Of a stretch of DNA of 48,355 nt, positions 15,218 through 23,831 are shown in pieces. Location of the stretch: positions 1 to 48,355 of the forward strand of contig CAZJRB010000051.1 of the NCBI GenBank assembly GCA_964547995.1, read 5' to 3'. The notes under the pieces are model-generated. The model was not told the DNA's origin and searched no databases. It was given only the letters and a program-made list of their open reading frames with translations. Positions within the stretch are counted from its first letter, which is position 1. Each line of letters starts with the position of its first letter. This DNA comes from CAZJRB01 sp964547995 (GTDB lineage: Bacteria > Planctomycetota > Planctomycetia > Pirellulales > Thermoguttaceae). Both the position numbers and the translations under genes were made by a program.

Positions 15218-16895
15218 CCCTTCTTAGCAGCTCGAAGTTACGGATTCGGACGACCGGCAAGCCTTCTTGGTCCGTCGCAAGCCGGTAAGACTTGTCGATG
15301 GACAGCAACAGATGACTACCGGAAAGGCTCAGGTCTTCAATGCCTGCCGCGGCGAGACGCTTCTTGGTTGCCCGCATCACGCGCAGGTATGCCTTTTGTG
15401 TCAATCGGCCTTCGCGATACGCGGAGAGCGCGTCCACCCCTTTGTAGACGACCTCGTCCTTGACCGCAAGCGCTTCGTCCGGACCGTTCCAGTAGCCCCA
15501 GATCGTGATGTATTCGTGGTTCTCGCTGAGAATGGGATGTCCCTCGGGTGTGTGGAGGTCCGCGTGGGTCTCGTACCGGCTTGGGTCGGCCAGCGAAGGC
15601 GCGGCAGTGGCCCGGTGGCCCGTCATGTAGATCGCGCGCGGATACTCGGTCTCGATTCCGCTGCGCGACAGTTCCATGGCAATGGCGAATTCCTCGAAGG
15701 GGCTATTGTAGCCGCAGGTCAGAATGCGCCGCTCGTTCCGGACGAAAGGGTCGACCTGGGGACGTTCCCCCACGCGGGACACTCGCCAGACAAGGTGCAC
15801 GTTGTCTTTGGTCACGGTCTTGTACACTTGTTCGGGCACGGCCAGCTTCGTTCGGGGCGTCCGCCGCCACTTCTCGGGCAAGAAGTAGTCGAAGAGCATC
15901 GGGTCCCGTCCCACCACCCAGAGGGCGCCGCCGGTGCTCTCGACCTGGCCGTAGACGTAGTCGACCCCCATGATCGTTACCCGCACGAGCCCCGGCGGCA
16001 ACTCCTCCCGGGTCTTGAATCGTTGGGCCTGCCGGACCAGGTAGTCACGGCGTTTGGTCGCGCGCATCACCTCTTCTCTCTCCGGTGCCCGCTCCAACAG
16101 CTCGAAATCCACGAGGCCGTAAAGGACGCCCCCCGACTTGTCTTCGGCGAGCCTGCCGCCGGACCGGGGCCGAACGATGATATGTTGTGGCTTGTTGTCT
16201 CGAACACAGAACCCCTTGGATCGCAGCTGGCGGTCGGCCCGCTCGCAGAGACGGACCATTCCGTCACGATCGATCAGCCCCTCTCCACAAGCTTTGGCGG
16301 CATCGATGCCCTTGAGCCACTCGTAAATGACGGCGTAGTTGCGGTTCCAGTCCAGATTGATTTCGTCATGCCTCCGCTGGATCTCTTTCATCTTGTATTT
16401 CTTTCGGCCGAGCCGCTCCCCCTCCACGAATCTGCGCGGCACATAAATGGCCAACGGCCTGTGCGTGTAGAGTTGCCCCGGAGACTCGTTTCGCGTGTTC
16501 CGCATTTCAAGCACGAGGCTGAACTCCATGAAGGGGCTGTTGAACGCCGCGCCATCCAAATCGCCCGCCGCCGCCGTCTCGCCGGGGATGTCCTGGCCCA
16601 TCCGGTTCCACTTGATCACGACGTCTATCGACCGGCCATCCACCTCCTTGGTGGTCACTCGGTATACGGAACTCGTGCCAAGCAACCGGACACGATGGCT
16701 ACCCCGCCATGCCGGGTCGCCCCAGTGGTTCTCGGGCAGGAGGCATTTGATGAAGGGCAACCCGTGCTCTGTAACGTACAGGTCCGTGCCGTCCCCCATT
16801 TGGAGATGCAAGTACTTCACGCCCAGCACGGTAATCAGCGGCTGGGAAGCAAAATGGACTCCAATCGCCTCCATTCGTGTTATCGCGTTTTTCAT
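15201..16895 (-). CDS. Duplicated kinase-like protein, active-looking copy plus degenerate copy
   Basis: A 564-aa protein with no family I recognise by name. It is an internal duplication. LYVTEHGLPFIKCLLPENHW (39-58) aligns with LWVVGRDPMLFDYFLPEKW (325-343), FNSPFMEFSLVLEM (118-131) with YNSPFEEFAIAMEL (396-409), and LVDFELLERA (261-270) with RIRNFELLRR (550-559). Copy 1 has protein-kinase-like landmarks: VVIK (Lys95), VRDNKPQHIIV (231-241, like HRDxKPxN) and VDFE (262-265, like DFG). In copy 2 the lysine strand reads LVWRV, the catalytic loop reads LSLSGSHLLL and DFE becomes NFE, so it is probably a pseudokinase. There is no signal peptide or membrane segment. It is followed by the overlapping zinc-ribbon frame. 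Substrate and partners are unknown. Confidence 0.7.
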   Translation of the reverse strand: MKNAITRMEAIGVHFASQPLITVLGVKYLHLQMGDGTDLYVTEHGLPFIKCLLPENHWGDPAWRGSHRVRLLGTSSVYRVTTKEVDGRSIDVVIKWNRMGQDIPGETAAAGDLDGAAFNSPFMEFSLVLEMRNTRNESPGQLYTHRPLAIYVPRRFVEGERLGRKKYKMKEIQRRHDEINLDWNRNYAVIYEWLKGIDAAKACGEGLIDRDGMVRLCERADRQLRSKGFCVRDNKPQHIIVRPRSGGRLAEDKSGGVLYGLVDFELLERAPEREEVMRATKRRDYLVRQAQRFKTREELPPGLVRVTIMGVDYVYGQVESTGGALWVVGRDPMLFDYFLPEKWRRTPRTKLAVPEQVYKTVTKDNVHLVWRVSRVGERPQVDPFVRNERRILTCGYNSPFEEFAIAMELSRSGIETEYPRAIYMTGHRATAAPSLADPSRYETHADLHTPEGHPILSENHEYITIWGYWNGPDEALAVKDEVVYKGVDALSAYREGRLTQKAYLRVMRATKKRLAAAGIEDLSLSGSHLLLSIDKSYRLATDQEGLPVVRIRNFELLRRVAATR

Positions 16896-16938
16896 GGTCT
16901 TCGGAGTACAAGTTGAAAGCCGTTTTCAGGCAAAGCCC

Positions 16939-17050
16939 AGGCTTTGTCTCAAAACCCGTACACGATGGGCTTCCAAGCCCGTCGCTTCCACTGAAACGGA
17001 ACTCCTCGACGGGCTTGGAAGCCCGTCGTACGGGTTTTGGGACAAAGCTT
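16939..17050. repeat. Long inverted repeat (about 45-bp arms), GACGGGCTTCCAAGCCCGTC family
   Basis: The left arm starts AGGCTTTGTCTCAAAACCCG and ends in the palindrome GGGCTTCCAAGCCC. The right arm is its complement with three or four differences, ending GTTTTGGGACAAAGCTT. The arms are separated by 22 bp. The inner palindrome (loop TTCC) is the same family as 39230-39377. The long matching arms look like a REP doublet that captured flanking sequence, or a small foldback element. Confidence 0.75.
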
Positions 17051-17078
17051 AGTACCGTACGACCATTGAAACTGTGGG

Positions 17079-17157
17079 TGCCATGCCCACGCTTGCCGTG
17101 GGCATGTTTTGCAACGCCCGCAAACATGCCCACGACAAGCGTGGGCATGGCACCCGA
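17079..17157. repeat. REP doublet, GGGTGCCATGCCCACG family
   Basis: Two facing copies each read GGGTGCCATGCCCACG, then CTTG (or its complement), then CGTGGGCATG. The arms continue through TTT/AAA to a central AACGCCC. About 34 bp per arm match, with one base of slippage at the loop. It is the cleanest doublet of this family in the window and lies about 40 bp beyond the stop of the octaheme cytochrome gene's neighbour gap. Confidence 0.8.
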
Positions 17158-17196
17158 CAACCCACAATCTCAGTTGTCACAAGGTACTAGTGTATT

Positions 17197-19746
17197 CTAC
17201 CGGCCGGACGACGGCAAGCTCTTATCGACTTTTTCCTTGTTGATGGAGGAAGCTCGATGCAAAACGGCGACGGTCGCACCAGTGATCAGAAACACCAGGG
17301 CGACATCGAGGAGGGTGTAAGACGCTCGCGTCATCGTGTCGAGGCCCGGTATCCTGAATAACATCAAGGAGCCTGCCAGGCAGGCCAGCCCCAGTGCCAG
17401 GACCAGCCAAATCGAGAGTGCAACTCGCAACGGCGAACGGCCTTCGTTGCCCGGCATGGTGACCTTGATCTCCCATATCAACGCCGCGAGCCCCACCCCT
17501 ATTGCGAACACGACGACAAGAAAATGGTTGCTGTCCAGCCAGAATCGGGTTGGGAGCAAGTATTCCACCAGCTCCCGCCGCCCGATGATGAGGTATAGGG
17601 CACTGCCGCCGAGGCAGAAGGCCACAATCCCGGGAGCGAGACGCAGCAGCCGCGGCACCGGACGCGGCTGAAGCACCCAGCGGAGTGCCGTTCCGCCGGC
17701 CAACGCCATTCCCGCCAGGACCAAGACGACCATCATCCCGTAGATGACCGGCTTCAAATAGGCCTCCCGCCAGGCCCCGACGACGGCGCCGGCGCCGGTC
17801 AGCCCCAAGAGATGATACTGCGGCTCGATTACGGGGTTTGCGTTCTCGTCAAAGGGATACTTGACAACGCCGGCGAAGAAGAAATCGGCGTTTGGGTGAT
17901 GACAGTCCGTACAACCATTTGTCCCCAGCGCGCTTCGTGCAGGGTAGACGTCATGGTTGTACTTGTGGACATTCGCGTAAGGAGACGCTTCCCACGAGTG
18001 TTTGTCCAAAAGTTTATAGTCCGTGCCCGATCGGTACACGCGATCGTTCATCACCCAGACCGCGCGTTTGCCCTCCATCGGATACCCGACGTCCCGGAGC
18101 ATCGTGCCGACCGAATGGATGATCGCGTCGATTTCGGCCGCTCGATTGACTTCGGGCACGCCGTCTCCGTTATCATCCACAATCTCTGCCAGCGCCGGAT
18201 ACTTCTCCGGGTCGGACTGATGTTCCTTCCACATTTTGTAGATGCTGCCCATCTTCGGCTGCATGAGCCCCGGTTTTCCTTCCTCTTCGATTGCGGGCCA
18301 TGTATTGTGAATCCGGTTGACCGGGTAGATCATCCCCCTGTAACGCACGAGAACCGGCCGGAACGGGTCGGTGGGCTTGTCGTCGTAGCCCATCATCTCC
18401 AGATCGCCGTAATGGTTCCAATACTCCGCATCGGGGCCGTAGAAGGTCCAGAGATGCTTTCCCTTGGTCGGAATCTTTGCGCCCGGGTTGAAGACGTCGC
18501 TTGCCACGACCTGGGCCGATTTCACCGTCCGTTGAGGAATGTGACACGTCTGGCAGGCGATCTTTTCCAGGTGCAGCGGCGGAAGCCAACGGTGTTTGGC
18601 AATCGGGGCGCCAAGATACCCGCTGCTGTGGCAGTCGGCGCAACTGCGGCACGTGTTATTCAAGTCGTCGCGAACGTGCCCGCCGGGGTCGTCGCCCTTG
18701 CCGATCTGATGTTCTTCGTGTCCACAGATGCGAGGGTCCGTGGCGGAACTTCCTGCCGGATGGCAGTCGACGCACTTCAATCCGGCCCTGAGGTGAACGT
18801 CTGTGCGATTGCGGAAATTAGCGCCGCGTTTTTTCCACCCGGGTTTTGCATGGCACGCCAGGCACGTCTGATTTCGGGGTTCGCGTACGATGTGCGGAGA
18901 AACCGTTCCGTCGGGATTGAATTTATGCTTGTGATAAACAACCTTGGGCGGGTCGCCGCTCTTGACGGAACCGTTCACACCCGCAAATCCTGCCGCAGCC
19001 ACAGGCGCCCAGCGGAAGTTCAAGGCGGACAGTTGCTTCTTGCGTTGGGAAAAGTCGTACTCGGGCAGGTGACAGAGGAGACAATCGGCCTCCAGCACGC
19101 CTGTTTCACTCCAACGGGCCTGATAGTAGTCGCCGTCGAAATCATTGTCCGCGACCGGTGAAAAGCTGCTCTCAGGATCGCTCATCCAGCGGTCGTACCG
19201 TTTTCCCTCGCGGTCGAACTCGGCGGGTCCGCCGCCCGGATGGCAACCGCCACACCCGCTGGTGATGAAGCTGAAAGAGGTCATGTCCATCTCGCTCGGC
19301 GAGCTGTTGTTTTTGGGCGAGAGGTAGCGGTAGAGAGGCGCCGGCGAGCACCATGTGCCGCCGTAGTTCCCCGGCGTTGAGGCCCACCTGCAACGCCCGG
19401 CCTGATCCGCAGTCGGCTCTTCGCCGCTTCCCTGAGTAAAGTGGTATCCCTTGGTGATCTTATCGTAGTCGTGGCACCGCCCGCAGGTCTGCCGGGGCGA
19501 GTACGGCTTATCAGCGTTGCCGCCGCTTATCGGGTCGATGACCTTCCCGTCCTCGTCTCGCAGATGGAATGGTGGACACACTCCTTGCGGCGAGGGGCGT
19601 CTTTGGGTTGCAGAGAGAGCGTGATGGGAGGCTGCCTTCGTCGTTTGGGTTGCTGTTGTCGCCGACATCCCGGAAATCAACAGAACGGCGGCTCCCATGG
19701 GAACGAACGCCTTGCGGAGAAGGCGACTGATCTCTGCGCTATTCAT
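17197..19746 (-). CDS. Membrane-anchored octaheme c-type cytochrome
   Basis: An 849-aa exported multiheme protein, starting MNSAEISRLL with a signal anchor. Eight CXXCH motifs are visible in order: CGRCH, CGGCH, CLLCH, CLACH, CVDCH, CADCH, CQTCH and CTDCH. Long stretches between hemes hold many His residues able to act as distal ligands. The last about 190 residues form five transmembrane helices beginning LKPVIYGMMVVLVLAGMALA and ending ATVAVLHRASS. The role is likely electron transfer between the quinone pool or inner membrane and periplasmic acceptors, or a reductase. It resembles large octaheme cytochromes of sulfur- and metal-reducing bacteria, but the exact subfamily is unsure. Start 19746 is preferred to 19800. 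The ArsR gene is 125 bp upstream on the same strand. Confidence 0.85.
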   Translation of the reverse strand: MNSAEISRLLRKAFVPMGAAVLLISGMSATTATQTTKAASHHALSATQRRPSPQGVCPPFHLRDEDGKVIDPISGGNADKPYSPRQTCGRCHDYDKITKGYHFTQGSGEEPTADQAGRCRWASTPGNYGGTWCSPAPLYRYLSPKNNSSPSEMDMTSFSFITSGCGGCHPGGGPAEFDREGKRYDRWMSDPESSFSPVADNDFDGDYYQARWSETGVLEADCLLCHLPEYDFSQRKKQLSALNFRWAPVAAAGFAGVNGSVKSGDPPKVVYHKHKFNPDGTVSPHIVREPRNQTCLACHAKPGWKKRGANFRNRTDVHLRAGLKCVDCHPAGSSATDPRICGHEEHQIGKGDDPGGHVRDDLNNTCRSCADCHSSGYLGAPIAKHRWLPPLHLEKIACQTCHIPQRTVKSAQVVASDVFNPGAKIPTKGKHLWTFYGPDAEYWNHYGDLEMMGYDDKPTDPFRPVLVRYRGMIYPVNRIHNTWPAIEEEGKPGLMQPKMGSIYKMWKEHQSDPEKYPALAEIVDDNGDGVPEVNRAAEIDAIIHSVGTMLRDVGYPMEGKRAVWVMNDRVYRSGTDYKLLDKHSWEASPYANVHKYNHDVYPARSALGTNGCTDCHHPNADFFFAGVVKYPFDENANPVIEPQYHLLGLTGAGAVVGAWREAYLKPVIYGMMVVLVLAGMALAGGTALRWVLQPRPVPRLLRLAPGIVAFCLGGSALYLIIGRRELVEYLLPTRFWLDSNHFLVVVFAIGVGLAALIWEIKVTMPGNEGRSPLRVALSIWLVLALGLACLAGSLMLFRIPGLDTMTRASYTLLDVALVFLITGATVAVLHRASSINKEKVDKSLPSSGR

Positions 19747-19871
19747 GACCCTTGTAATCCTTACTTGTTTCCTACTGGTCCTGGTTGTGATTGGCCGCAT
19801 GGCGCCTTGGCTAAATCGGCAAGTCCTGTGCCAAAAAAAACGATGTATGATTATCTAAGTTCTAAGCCTGC

Positions 19872-20195
19872 TCAAGAAAGCAGCTTTTGCTGATCTTCGG
19901 CGTTGCACTTCATAACAGACTCGACGCAATCAAAGAATCGAGGCACACACTTCAGCCGCAATCGGTAGTAAACCATGGAGCCGCGTTTCTCATCCTGCAC
20001 GATGCCCGCTCCTTTGAGGACCGCCAGATGCCTGGACACCGTGGACATGTCGACGCCGACCATCTCGGTGAGTTCGCAGACACACTTCTCACCTCCCCTG
20101 GCCAGTTCGTCCACGATGAACAGACGGGTGGGATGGGCCATGGCCTTGAAGATCTTGGCCCGGGCCTCGTAGCGTGCGTGAGTCTTGGTATCCAT
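19872..20195 (-). CDS. ArsR-family metal/redox-responsive repressor
   Basis: A 107-aa winged-helix repressor. It begins MDTKTHARYEARAKIFKAMA, then HPTRLFIVDELA, the KCVCELTE motif (Cys pair in the metal-binding helix, as in arsenite-sensing ArsR), and the recognition helix MSTVSRHLAVLKGAGIV. Extra Cys residues are in the C-terminal helix (KCVPRFFDCVESVMKC). It is clearly paralogous to the ArsR at 38812-39135, and that alignment sets the start at 20195 rather than 20246. It sits between the aminotransferase gene (133 bp upstream) and the octaheme cytochrome (125 bp downstream), so it may control the cytochrome. The ligand is probably a soft metal, metalloid or thiol-redox signal. Confidence 0.9.
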   Translation of the reverse strand: MDTKTHARYEARAKIFKAMAHPTRLFIVDELARGGEKCVCELTEMVGVDMSTVSRHLAVLKGAGIVQDEKRGSMVYYRLRLKCVPRFFDCVESVMKCNAEDQQKLLS

Positions 20196-20247
20196 TTTGT
20201 GTCCTGGCATGTACGACGTGGCGGGAGTAGTCATGGTAACAGACAAC

Positions 20248-20275
20248 AGTATACTTGCCCATTCGTGATTGCGAA
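20248..20275 (-). promoter_or_regulatory. Possible promoter of the ArsR gene with AGTATACT palindrome
   Basis: On the minus strand, TTCGCA (20275-20270), 16 bp, then TATACT (20253-20248) in the 133-bp gap upstream of the ArsR gene. The -10 box is part of the perfect palindrome AGTATACT. The -35 match is only fair. It does not resemble the operator of the second ArsR gene. Confidence 0.35.
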
Positions 20276-20328
20276 AGGGGGCCTTGGTTCTGCATATCGG
20301 CCTTGCTCCGAGTAAGCTGCCGGATGAA

Positions 20329-21498
20329 TCACGCGAAATATGCCTCCATCTTGTCGAATGCCTTGTTGATCTCTTCTTCGGGGACGCAAAACGACATTCT
20401 CAGGTGCCCCTGGCCCGTGGGCCCGAATGCTATCCCGGGCGTGGTGGAGACGCCGCCTTCCTTCAACAGTCTTTTGCAGAAAGCGGTTGAGTCCTTGCCT
20501 TCCTCCAGGAGGATCCTGGGAAACATCAGATAGGAGCCGTTCGGTTTTTCGTAGGCAAAAATCGAACGGAGACGCTCAAGGCGCTCACACATGACGTTGC
20601 GGGCAGACAGGTAGTGTTCCCGGAATTCCGCAACGCAATCCTGCGACCCTTTCAAAGCGGCAAGTGCCGCATATTGCGAGACCGCCGGGGCACAAATCGC
20701 CAGTGGTATGTGTGCCTTGTTGATCTGGGGGATCACCTCTTCATCGGCGTGCAAATACCCGATCCGCCAACCCGTCATTGCATAGGTCTTGGTAAACGTA
20801 TAGCAGCTTATCACGTTCCGCCTCATTTCCGGAATGGAGGCGATGCTGAAATGCTCGTGGCCGTCGTAAGTGAAATACTCGTAGGCTTCGTCGGTGATCA
20901 CCATCAGGTTGCCTTCCAGGGCAATCCGGGCCACTTGCCGAAGCTGCTCTTCGGACCAGACGGTGCCGGTGGGATTGTTCGGGGAACAAAACAGGATCGC
21001 TTTCGTCCGGGGAGTTATCGCATTCTTAATGCCCTGAATGTCGAGAGCGAATCCTTCTTCTTCGATTGTGGGGACAAACACCGGCTTGCCCGAAGCTATG
21101 ACCACCTGGCGGACGTGCGTTGAATAGGTCGGCGAGGGCAGGATAACCTCGTCACCCGGGTCAACCACGGCCATTACGGCAGCCGCCAATCCTTCAATGG
21201 CTCCGACGGTGACCATGATTTGGGAGAGATCGGCATCGACGTGGTTGTCCCGCTCGAGCTTTTTGACGATTTCTTCCCGCAGTTCCGGCAGACCAAGGTT
21301 TTCGCTGTATCCTCCGACCAGCCCTTTCCTTATGGCGGCGATTGCGCCGTCCTTGATGTGGTCGGGAGTATCGGCAGTCGGCTTTGCCCAGGACAGAAAC
21401 GCCACGTCGTCCACCTCCTTCGACAGCCTTGTCATCTCATGGATGGCGGATTTGGATATTCGACCGACCCTGTTTGAAATCCTCGGGCTGTCTGTCAT
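20329..21498 (-). CDS. PLP-dependent class I/II aminotransferase
   Basis: A 389-aa cytosolic fold-type I aminotransferase. Landmarks: GGYSENLGLPELREEI (substrate-domain hinge), SPNNPTGTVW, the DEAYEYFTYDG block with the PLP-ring Asp and Tyr, the Schiff-base Lys in TFTKTYAMTGWRIGY, and LRMSFCVPEEEI with the carboxylate-binding Arg. It belongs to the aspartate/aromatic aminotransferase group; substrate specificity cannot be told by eye. The ATG at 21498 has GGAGCGCGAG upstream, which is preferred to the longer frame from 21603. The hotdog protein gene ends 31 bp upstream on the same strand, so the two are probably co-transcribed. Confidence 0.92.
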   Translation of the reverse strand: MTDSPRISNRVGRISKSAIHEMTRLSKEVDDVAFLSWAKPTADTPDHIKDGAIAAIRKGLVGGYSENLGLPELREEIVKKLERDNHVDADLSQIMVTVGAIEGLAAAVMAVVDPGDEVILPSPTYSTHVRQVVIASGKPVFVPTIEEEGFALDIQGIKNAITPRTKAILFCSPNNPTGTVWSEEQLRQVARIALEGNLMVITDEAYEYFTYDGHEHFSIASIPEMRRNVISCYTFTKTYAMTGWRIGYLHADEEVIPQINKAHIPLAICAPAVSQYAALAALKGSQDCVAEFREHYLSARNVMCERLERLRSIFAYEKPNGSYLMFPRILLEEGKDSTAFCKRLLKEGGVSTTPGIAFGPTGQGHLRMSFCVPEEEINKAFDKMEAYFA

Positions 21499-21529
21499 TT
21501 CTCGCGCTCCGTCCGAATGATGTTTCTGT

Positions 21530-22006
21530 TCACGCGTGTCTCGGCATCCAACTCTCGGGAACCTGAACCGCCACCACTTCTCCCCGAACACACACTTCGC
21601 CATCCGCCGACACGGTAGCCGTCACCACAACCTTGCGGCCCTTGATCTCCTTCACTTTTCCACGGATCTCCAGGGGTGCGCCCAGGGGTGTGGGACGGAC
21701 GTAGTCCACGTGCAACGACGCTGTCAGAAAACGGATGGGCGGCTGCGTATCCATCGCCCGGCCCTCCGCCCGATAGGCCGCCGCGGCCGCCGTCCCCGTC
21801 CCATGGCAGTCGACAATAGAGGCAAGCAGGCCGCCATAGACATAGCCCGGAACCGCCATGTGATAGGGCTTGGGTTGAAAAGTGGCAACGGTTTCCTCGC
21901 CGTCCCAATAGCTTTTCACTTTCAAACCGTGTTCGTTCAGCCGGCCGCAACCGTAGCAATGGCTCAGCTCGTCCGGGTAGTAGTCCTGAAAGGCTCTCTG
22001 ATCCAT
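21530..22006 (-). CDS. PaaI-type hotdog thioesterase
   Basis: A 158-aa single-hotdog protein, likely an acyl-CoA thioesterase. The N-terminal CYGCGRLNEHGLKV is the CxxCG...GL block found in many PaaI relatives. The hotdog helix GYVYGGLLASIVDCHGTG carries the active-site Asp/His pair, and RFLTASLHVDYVRPTPLG is the central strand. There is a related but clearly different copy at 28176-28751. It sits between the FAD-rhodanese gene and the aminotransferase, with 70-bp and 31-bp gaps. It probably belongs to the same transcript. Confidence 0.85.
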   Translation of the reverse strand: MDQRAFQDYYPDELSHCYGCGRLNEHGLKVKSYWDGEETVATFQPKPYHMAVPGYVYGGLLASIVDCHGTGTAAAAAYRAEGRAMDTQPPIRFLTASLHVDYVRPTPLGAPLEIRGKVKEIKGRKVVVTATVSADGEVCVRGEVVAVQVPESWMPRHA

Positions 22007-22076
22007 ATATGTGTGCCTCGTCGTCGGGAAAGGTCAGTGCGGGCTGCTGAGGACAGCCGACGGACCCGCACGGAAT

Positions 22077-23756
22077 TCAGGTCAACTTCTCGAACGGCCA
22101 CATGACAACCCCGCCGTCCATCACGCGGACCTTCTCGAATCCGGCCGCCTTGAGGATCAAAGCGGCCTCGTAACCCCGCAACGAGATCTTGCAGAAGGCG
22201 ATGATTTCCTTGTCTTTGGGTAGCTCATCCAGTCGACCGCGGAGAGTCCCCAGCGGGATCAAGATGGAGCCGGGTAGTCGCACCTCCTCGTATTCGGCCG
22301 GGCCCCGAACGTCGAGAAAAATAAAATCGGTCTTTTTCTCGATCATTTGATGGACTTCCCTTGCGGAGACCCCGTCCATCCGCCCGTCAATCTTGTTTCT
22401 GGCGATATTGGCGGCGGTGATGATGTTGTCCATGGCCGGGGCATAGGGCGGGGCATAGCAGAGGTCGGCATTGGCGAGCTGATCCACGGTCATGCCGCCG
22501 GTAATCGCCATGGCGGCCACGTCGATCCGTTTGTCGCCCGCCCCCGGCCCGGTTGCCTGGGCCCCGAGAAGCCGCCGCGATTTCTTGTCCGCCACAAGCT
22601 TCAGCAGCAACGGCTTTGCGGTCGGCATGAAGTGGGCCCGGTCGGGCGCCGGGGCCATCACGGTCACGACCTCGTAGTCCAGCTCACCGGCGGCTGCTTC
22701 ACTCAACCCCGTCTTGCCGACGCAATAATCGAAGACCTTGCAGATCGTGCTGCCGAGAACGCCCGGGAAGGTGTCCTCTACGCCGCAGAGATTATTCGCG
22801 GCGACGCGCCCCTGCTTGTTCGCCGTCGAACCCAGGGGGATGTAGGCGGGTTTGCCGGTGATCAGATGCTCGCACTCGACGCAATCCCCGGCCGCGTAGA
22901 CGTCCGGGTCGGAGGTACACATGCGATGGTCGACCTTGATGGCGCCGGTCGTCCCGATTTCCAGGCCGGCATCCCGAGCGAGCTTGACGTTTGGACGGAC
23001 ACCGATTGCCAGGACCACCATGTCGGCGGGCAGCTTACCCCGGTCGGTGACCGCTTGTTCCACCTTTCCGCTGCCCTCAAAGGATTCCACTTTCGTGCCG
23101 GTGAGCACCTTCACGCCGTGCGACTCCATGTGCTGCTCGACGAGTTTCGCAATGTCCCAATCGAGAAAACCGAGGATTTGCGGAAGCATCTCGACGACCG
23201 TGACGCGGCAACCTTTCTCGACAAGAGCTTCAGTGGCTTCCACTCCGATCAGTCCGCCGCCGACAATGACTACGTCCCGCGCCTTGTCTTGGGCCAGGAG
23301 CTTTTTGATTCCTTCCGCGTCGTGGACGCCGTGCAGAGCAAAGATGTTTTCCAGCTTGATGTTCGGAAGCGGGGGGACCACCGGAGTGCCGCCCGTGGCC
23401 AGCACCAGCTTGTCGTAGTCCAACCAGGATTCCCCGCCGTCTTTTGCGCGTACTTGCACGCGTTTGCCGGCCCGGTCAACCTTCGTAGCCTCGGTTTGGC
23501 TCATGACTCGGACGTGCTTGACATTTTGGAAAAACACGGGGTCGCGGACCACGCCCACCGGCGTACACATGAGTTCGGCCTGCTCCTTCACGACGCCGGA
23601 AACGTAGTACGGCAGCCCGCACCCGGCATAAGACAGGAATTCGTCTTTTTCGATCATGGTGACTTCCGCATCCGGCATCAGGCGGATCACCTTGGAAGCC
23701 ACTTTCGGCCCGGCGGCCACGCCGCCGATAATGACGACTTTCGCGGGATTGGACAT
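22077..23756 (-). CDS. FAD-dependent CoA-disulfide/persulfide reductase with C-terminal rhodanese
   Basis: A 559-aa flavoprotein of the CoA-disulfide reductase group. KVVIIGGVAAGPKVASK is the FAD site, SYAGCGLPYYVSG carries the single active Cys typical of these enzymes, VVIVGGGLIGVEATEAL is the NAD(P)H site, and VYAAGDCVE is the second FAD motif. After the dimerisation domain (to about 450), a rhodanese domain has FLDVRGPAEYEEVRLPG and the active loop AFCKISLRGYEA. Known fusions of this kind reduce CoA- or glutathione-persulfides and polysulfide. The first ATG (23762) is only one base after AAGGAGG, so the second, seven bases away, is taken as the start. It fits a sulfur-redox role for the cluster. 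Confidence 0.92.
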   Translation of the reverse strand: MSNPAKVVIIGGVAAGPKVASKVIRLMPDAEVTMIEKDEFLSYAGCGLPYYVSGVVKEQAELMCTPVGVVRDPVFFQNVKHVRVMSQTEATKVDRAGKRVQVRAKDGGESWLDYDKLVLATGGTPVVPPLPNIKLENIFALHGVHDAEGIKKLLAQDKARDVVIVGGGLIGVEATEALVEKGCRVTVVEMLPQILGFLDWDIAKLVEQHMESHGVKVLTGTKVESFEGSGKVEQAVTDRGKLPADMVVLAIGVRPNVKLARDAGLEIGTTGAIKVDHRMCTSDPDVYAAGDCVECEHLITGKPAYIPLGSTANKQGRVAANNLCGVEDTFPGVLGSTICKVFDYCVGKTGLSEAAAGELDYEVVTVMAPAPDRAHFMPTAKPLLLKLVADKKSRRLLGAQATGPGAGDKRIDVAAMAITGGMTVDQLANADLCYAPPYAPAMDNIITAANIARNKIDGRMDGVSAREVHQMIEKKTDFIFLDVRGPAEYEEVRLPGSILIPLGTLRGRLDELPKDKEIIAFCKISLRGYEAALILKAAGFEKVRVMDGGVVMWPFEKLT

Positions 23757-23831
23757 TCTCATACCTCCTTGGCTTATGACAACGCATGAATTGGTGTTTG
23801 TAGGTTAAGGATGAATCCGATTTCGTTCATG

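Larger units (their letters stand above)
16896..17196. other. 301-bp intergenic gap made of two large foldbacks
   Basis: Almost the whole gap is occupied by the inverted repeats at 16939-17050 and 17079-17157, plus a small foldback CAAAGCCCAGGCTTTG at 16931-16946. There is no gene. It separates two minus-strand genes, so the foldbacks lie in the leader of the kinase-like gene or in the 3' region beyond it. Confidence 0.6.

Noticed and set aside
19820..19871. Promoter or terminator for the octaheme gene (AGCAAAAGCTGCT foldback, TTGAGC...TAATCA)
   Set aside because: The foldback is only 4-5 bp and the hexamers are poor; I could not choose between them.
22347..23789. 480-codon plus-strand frame opposite the FAD-rhodanese gene; similar frames at 37553-38815, 15267-16916 and 46214-47242
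   Set aside because: Mirror frames of well-supported genes on the other strand; no ribosome-binding sites, no recognisable motifs.
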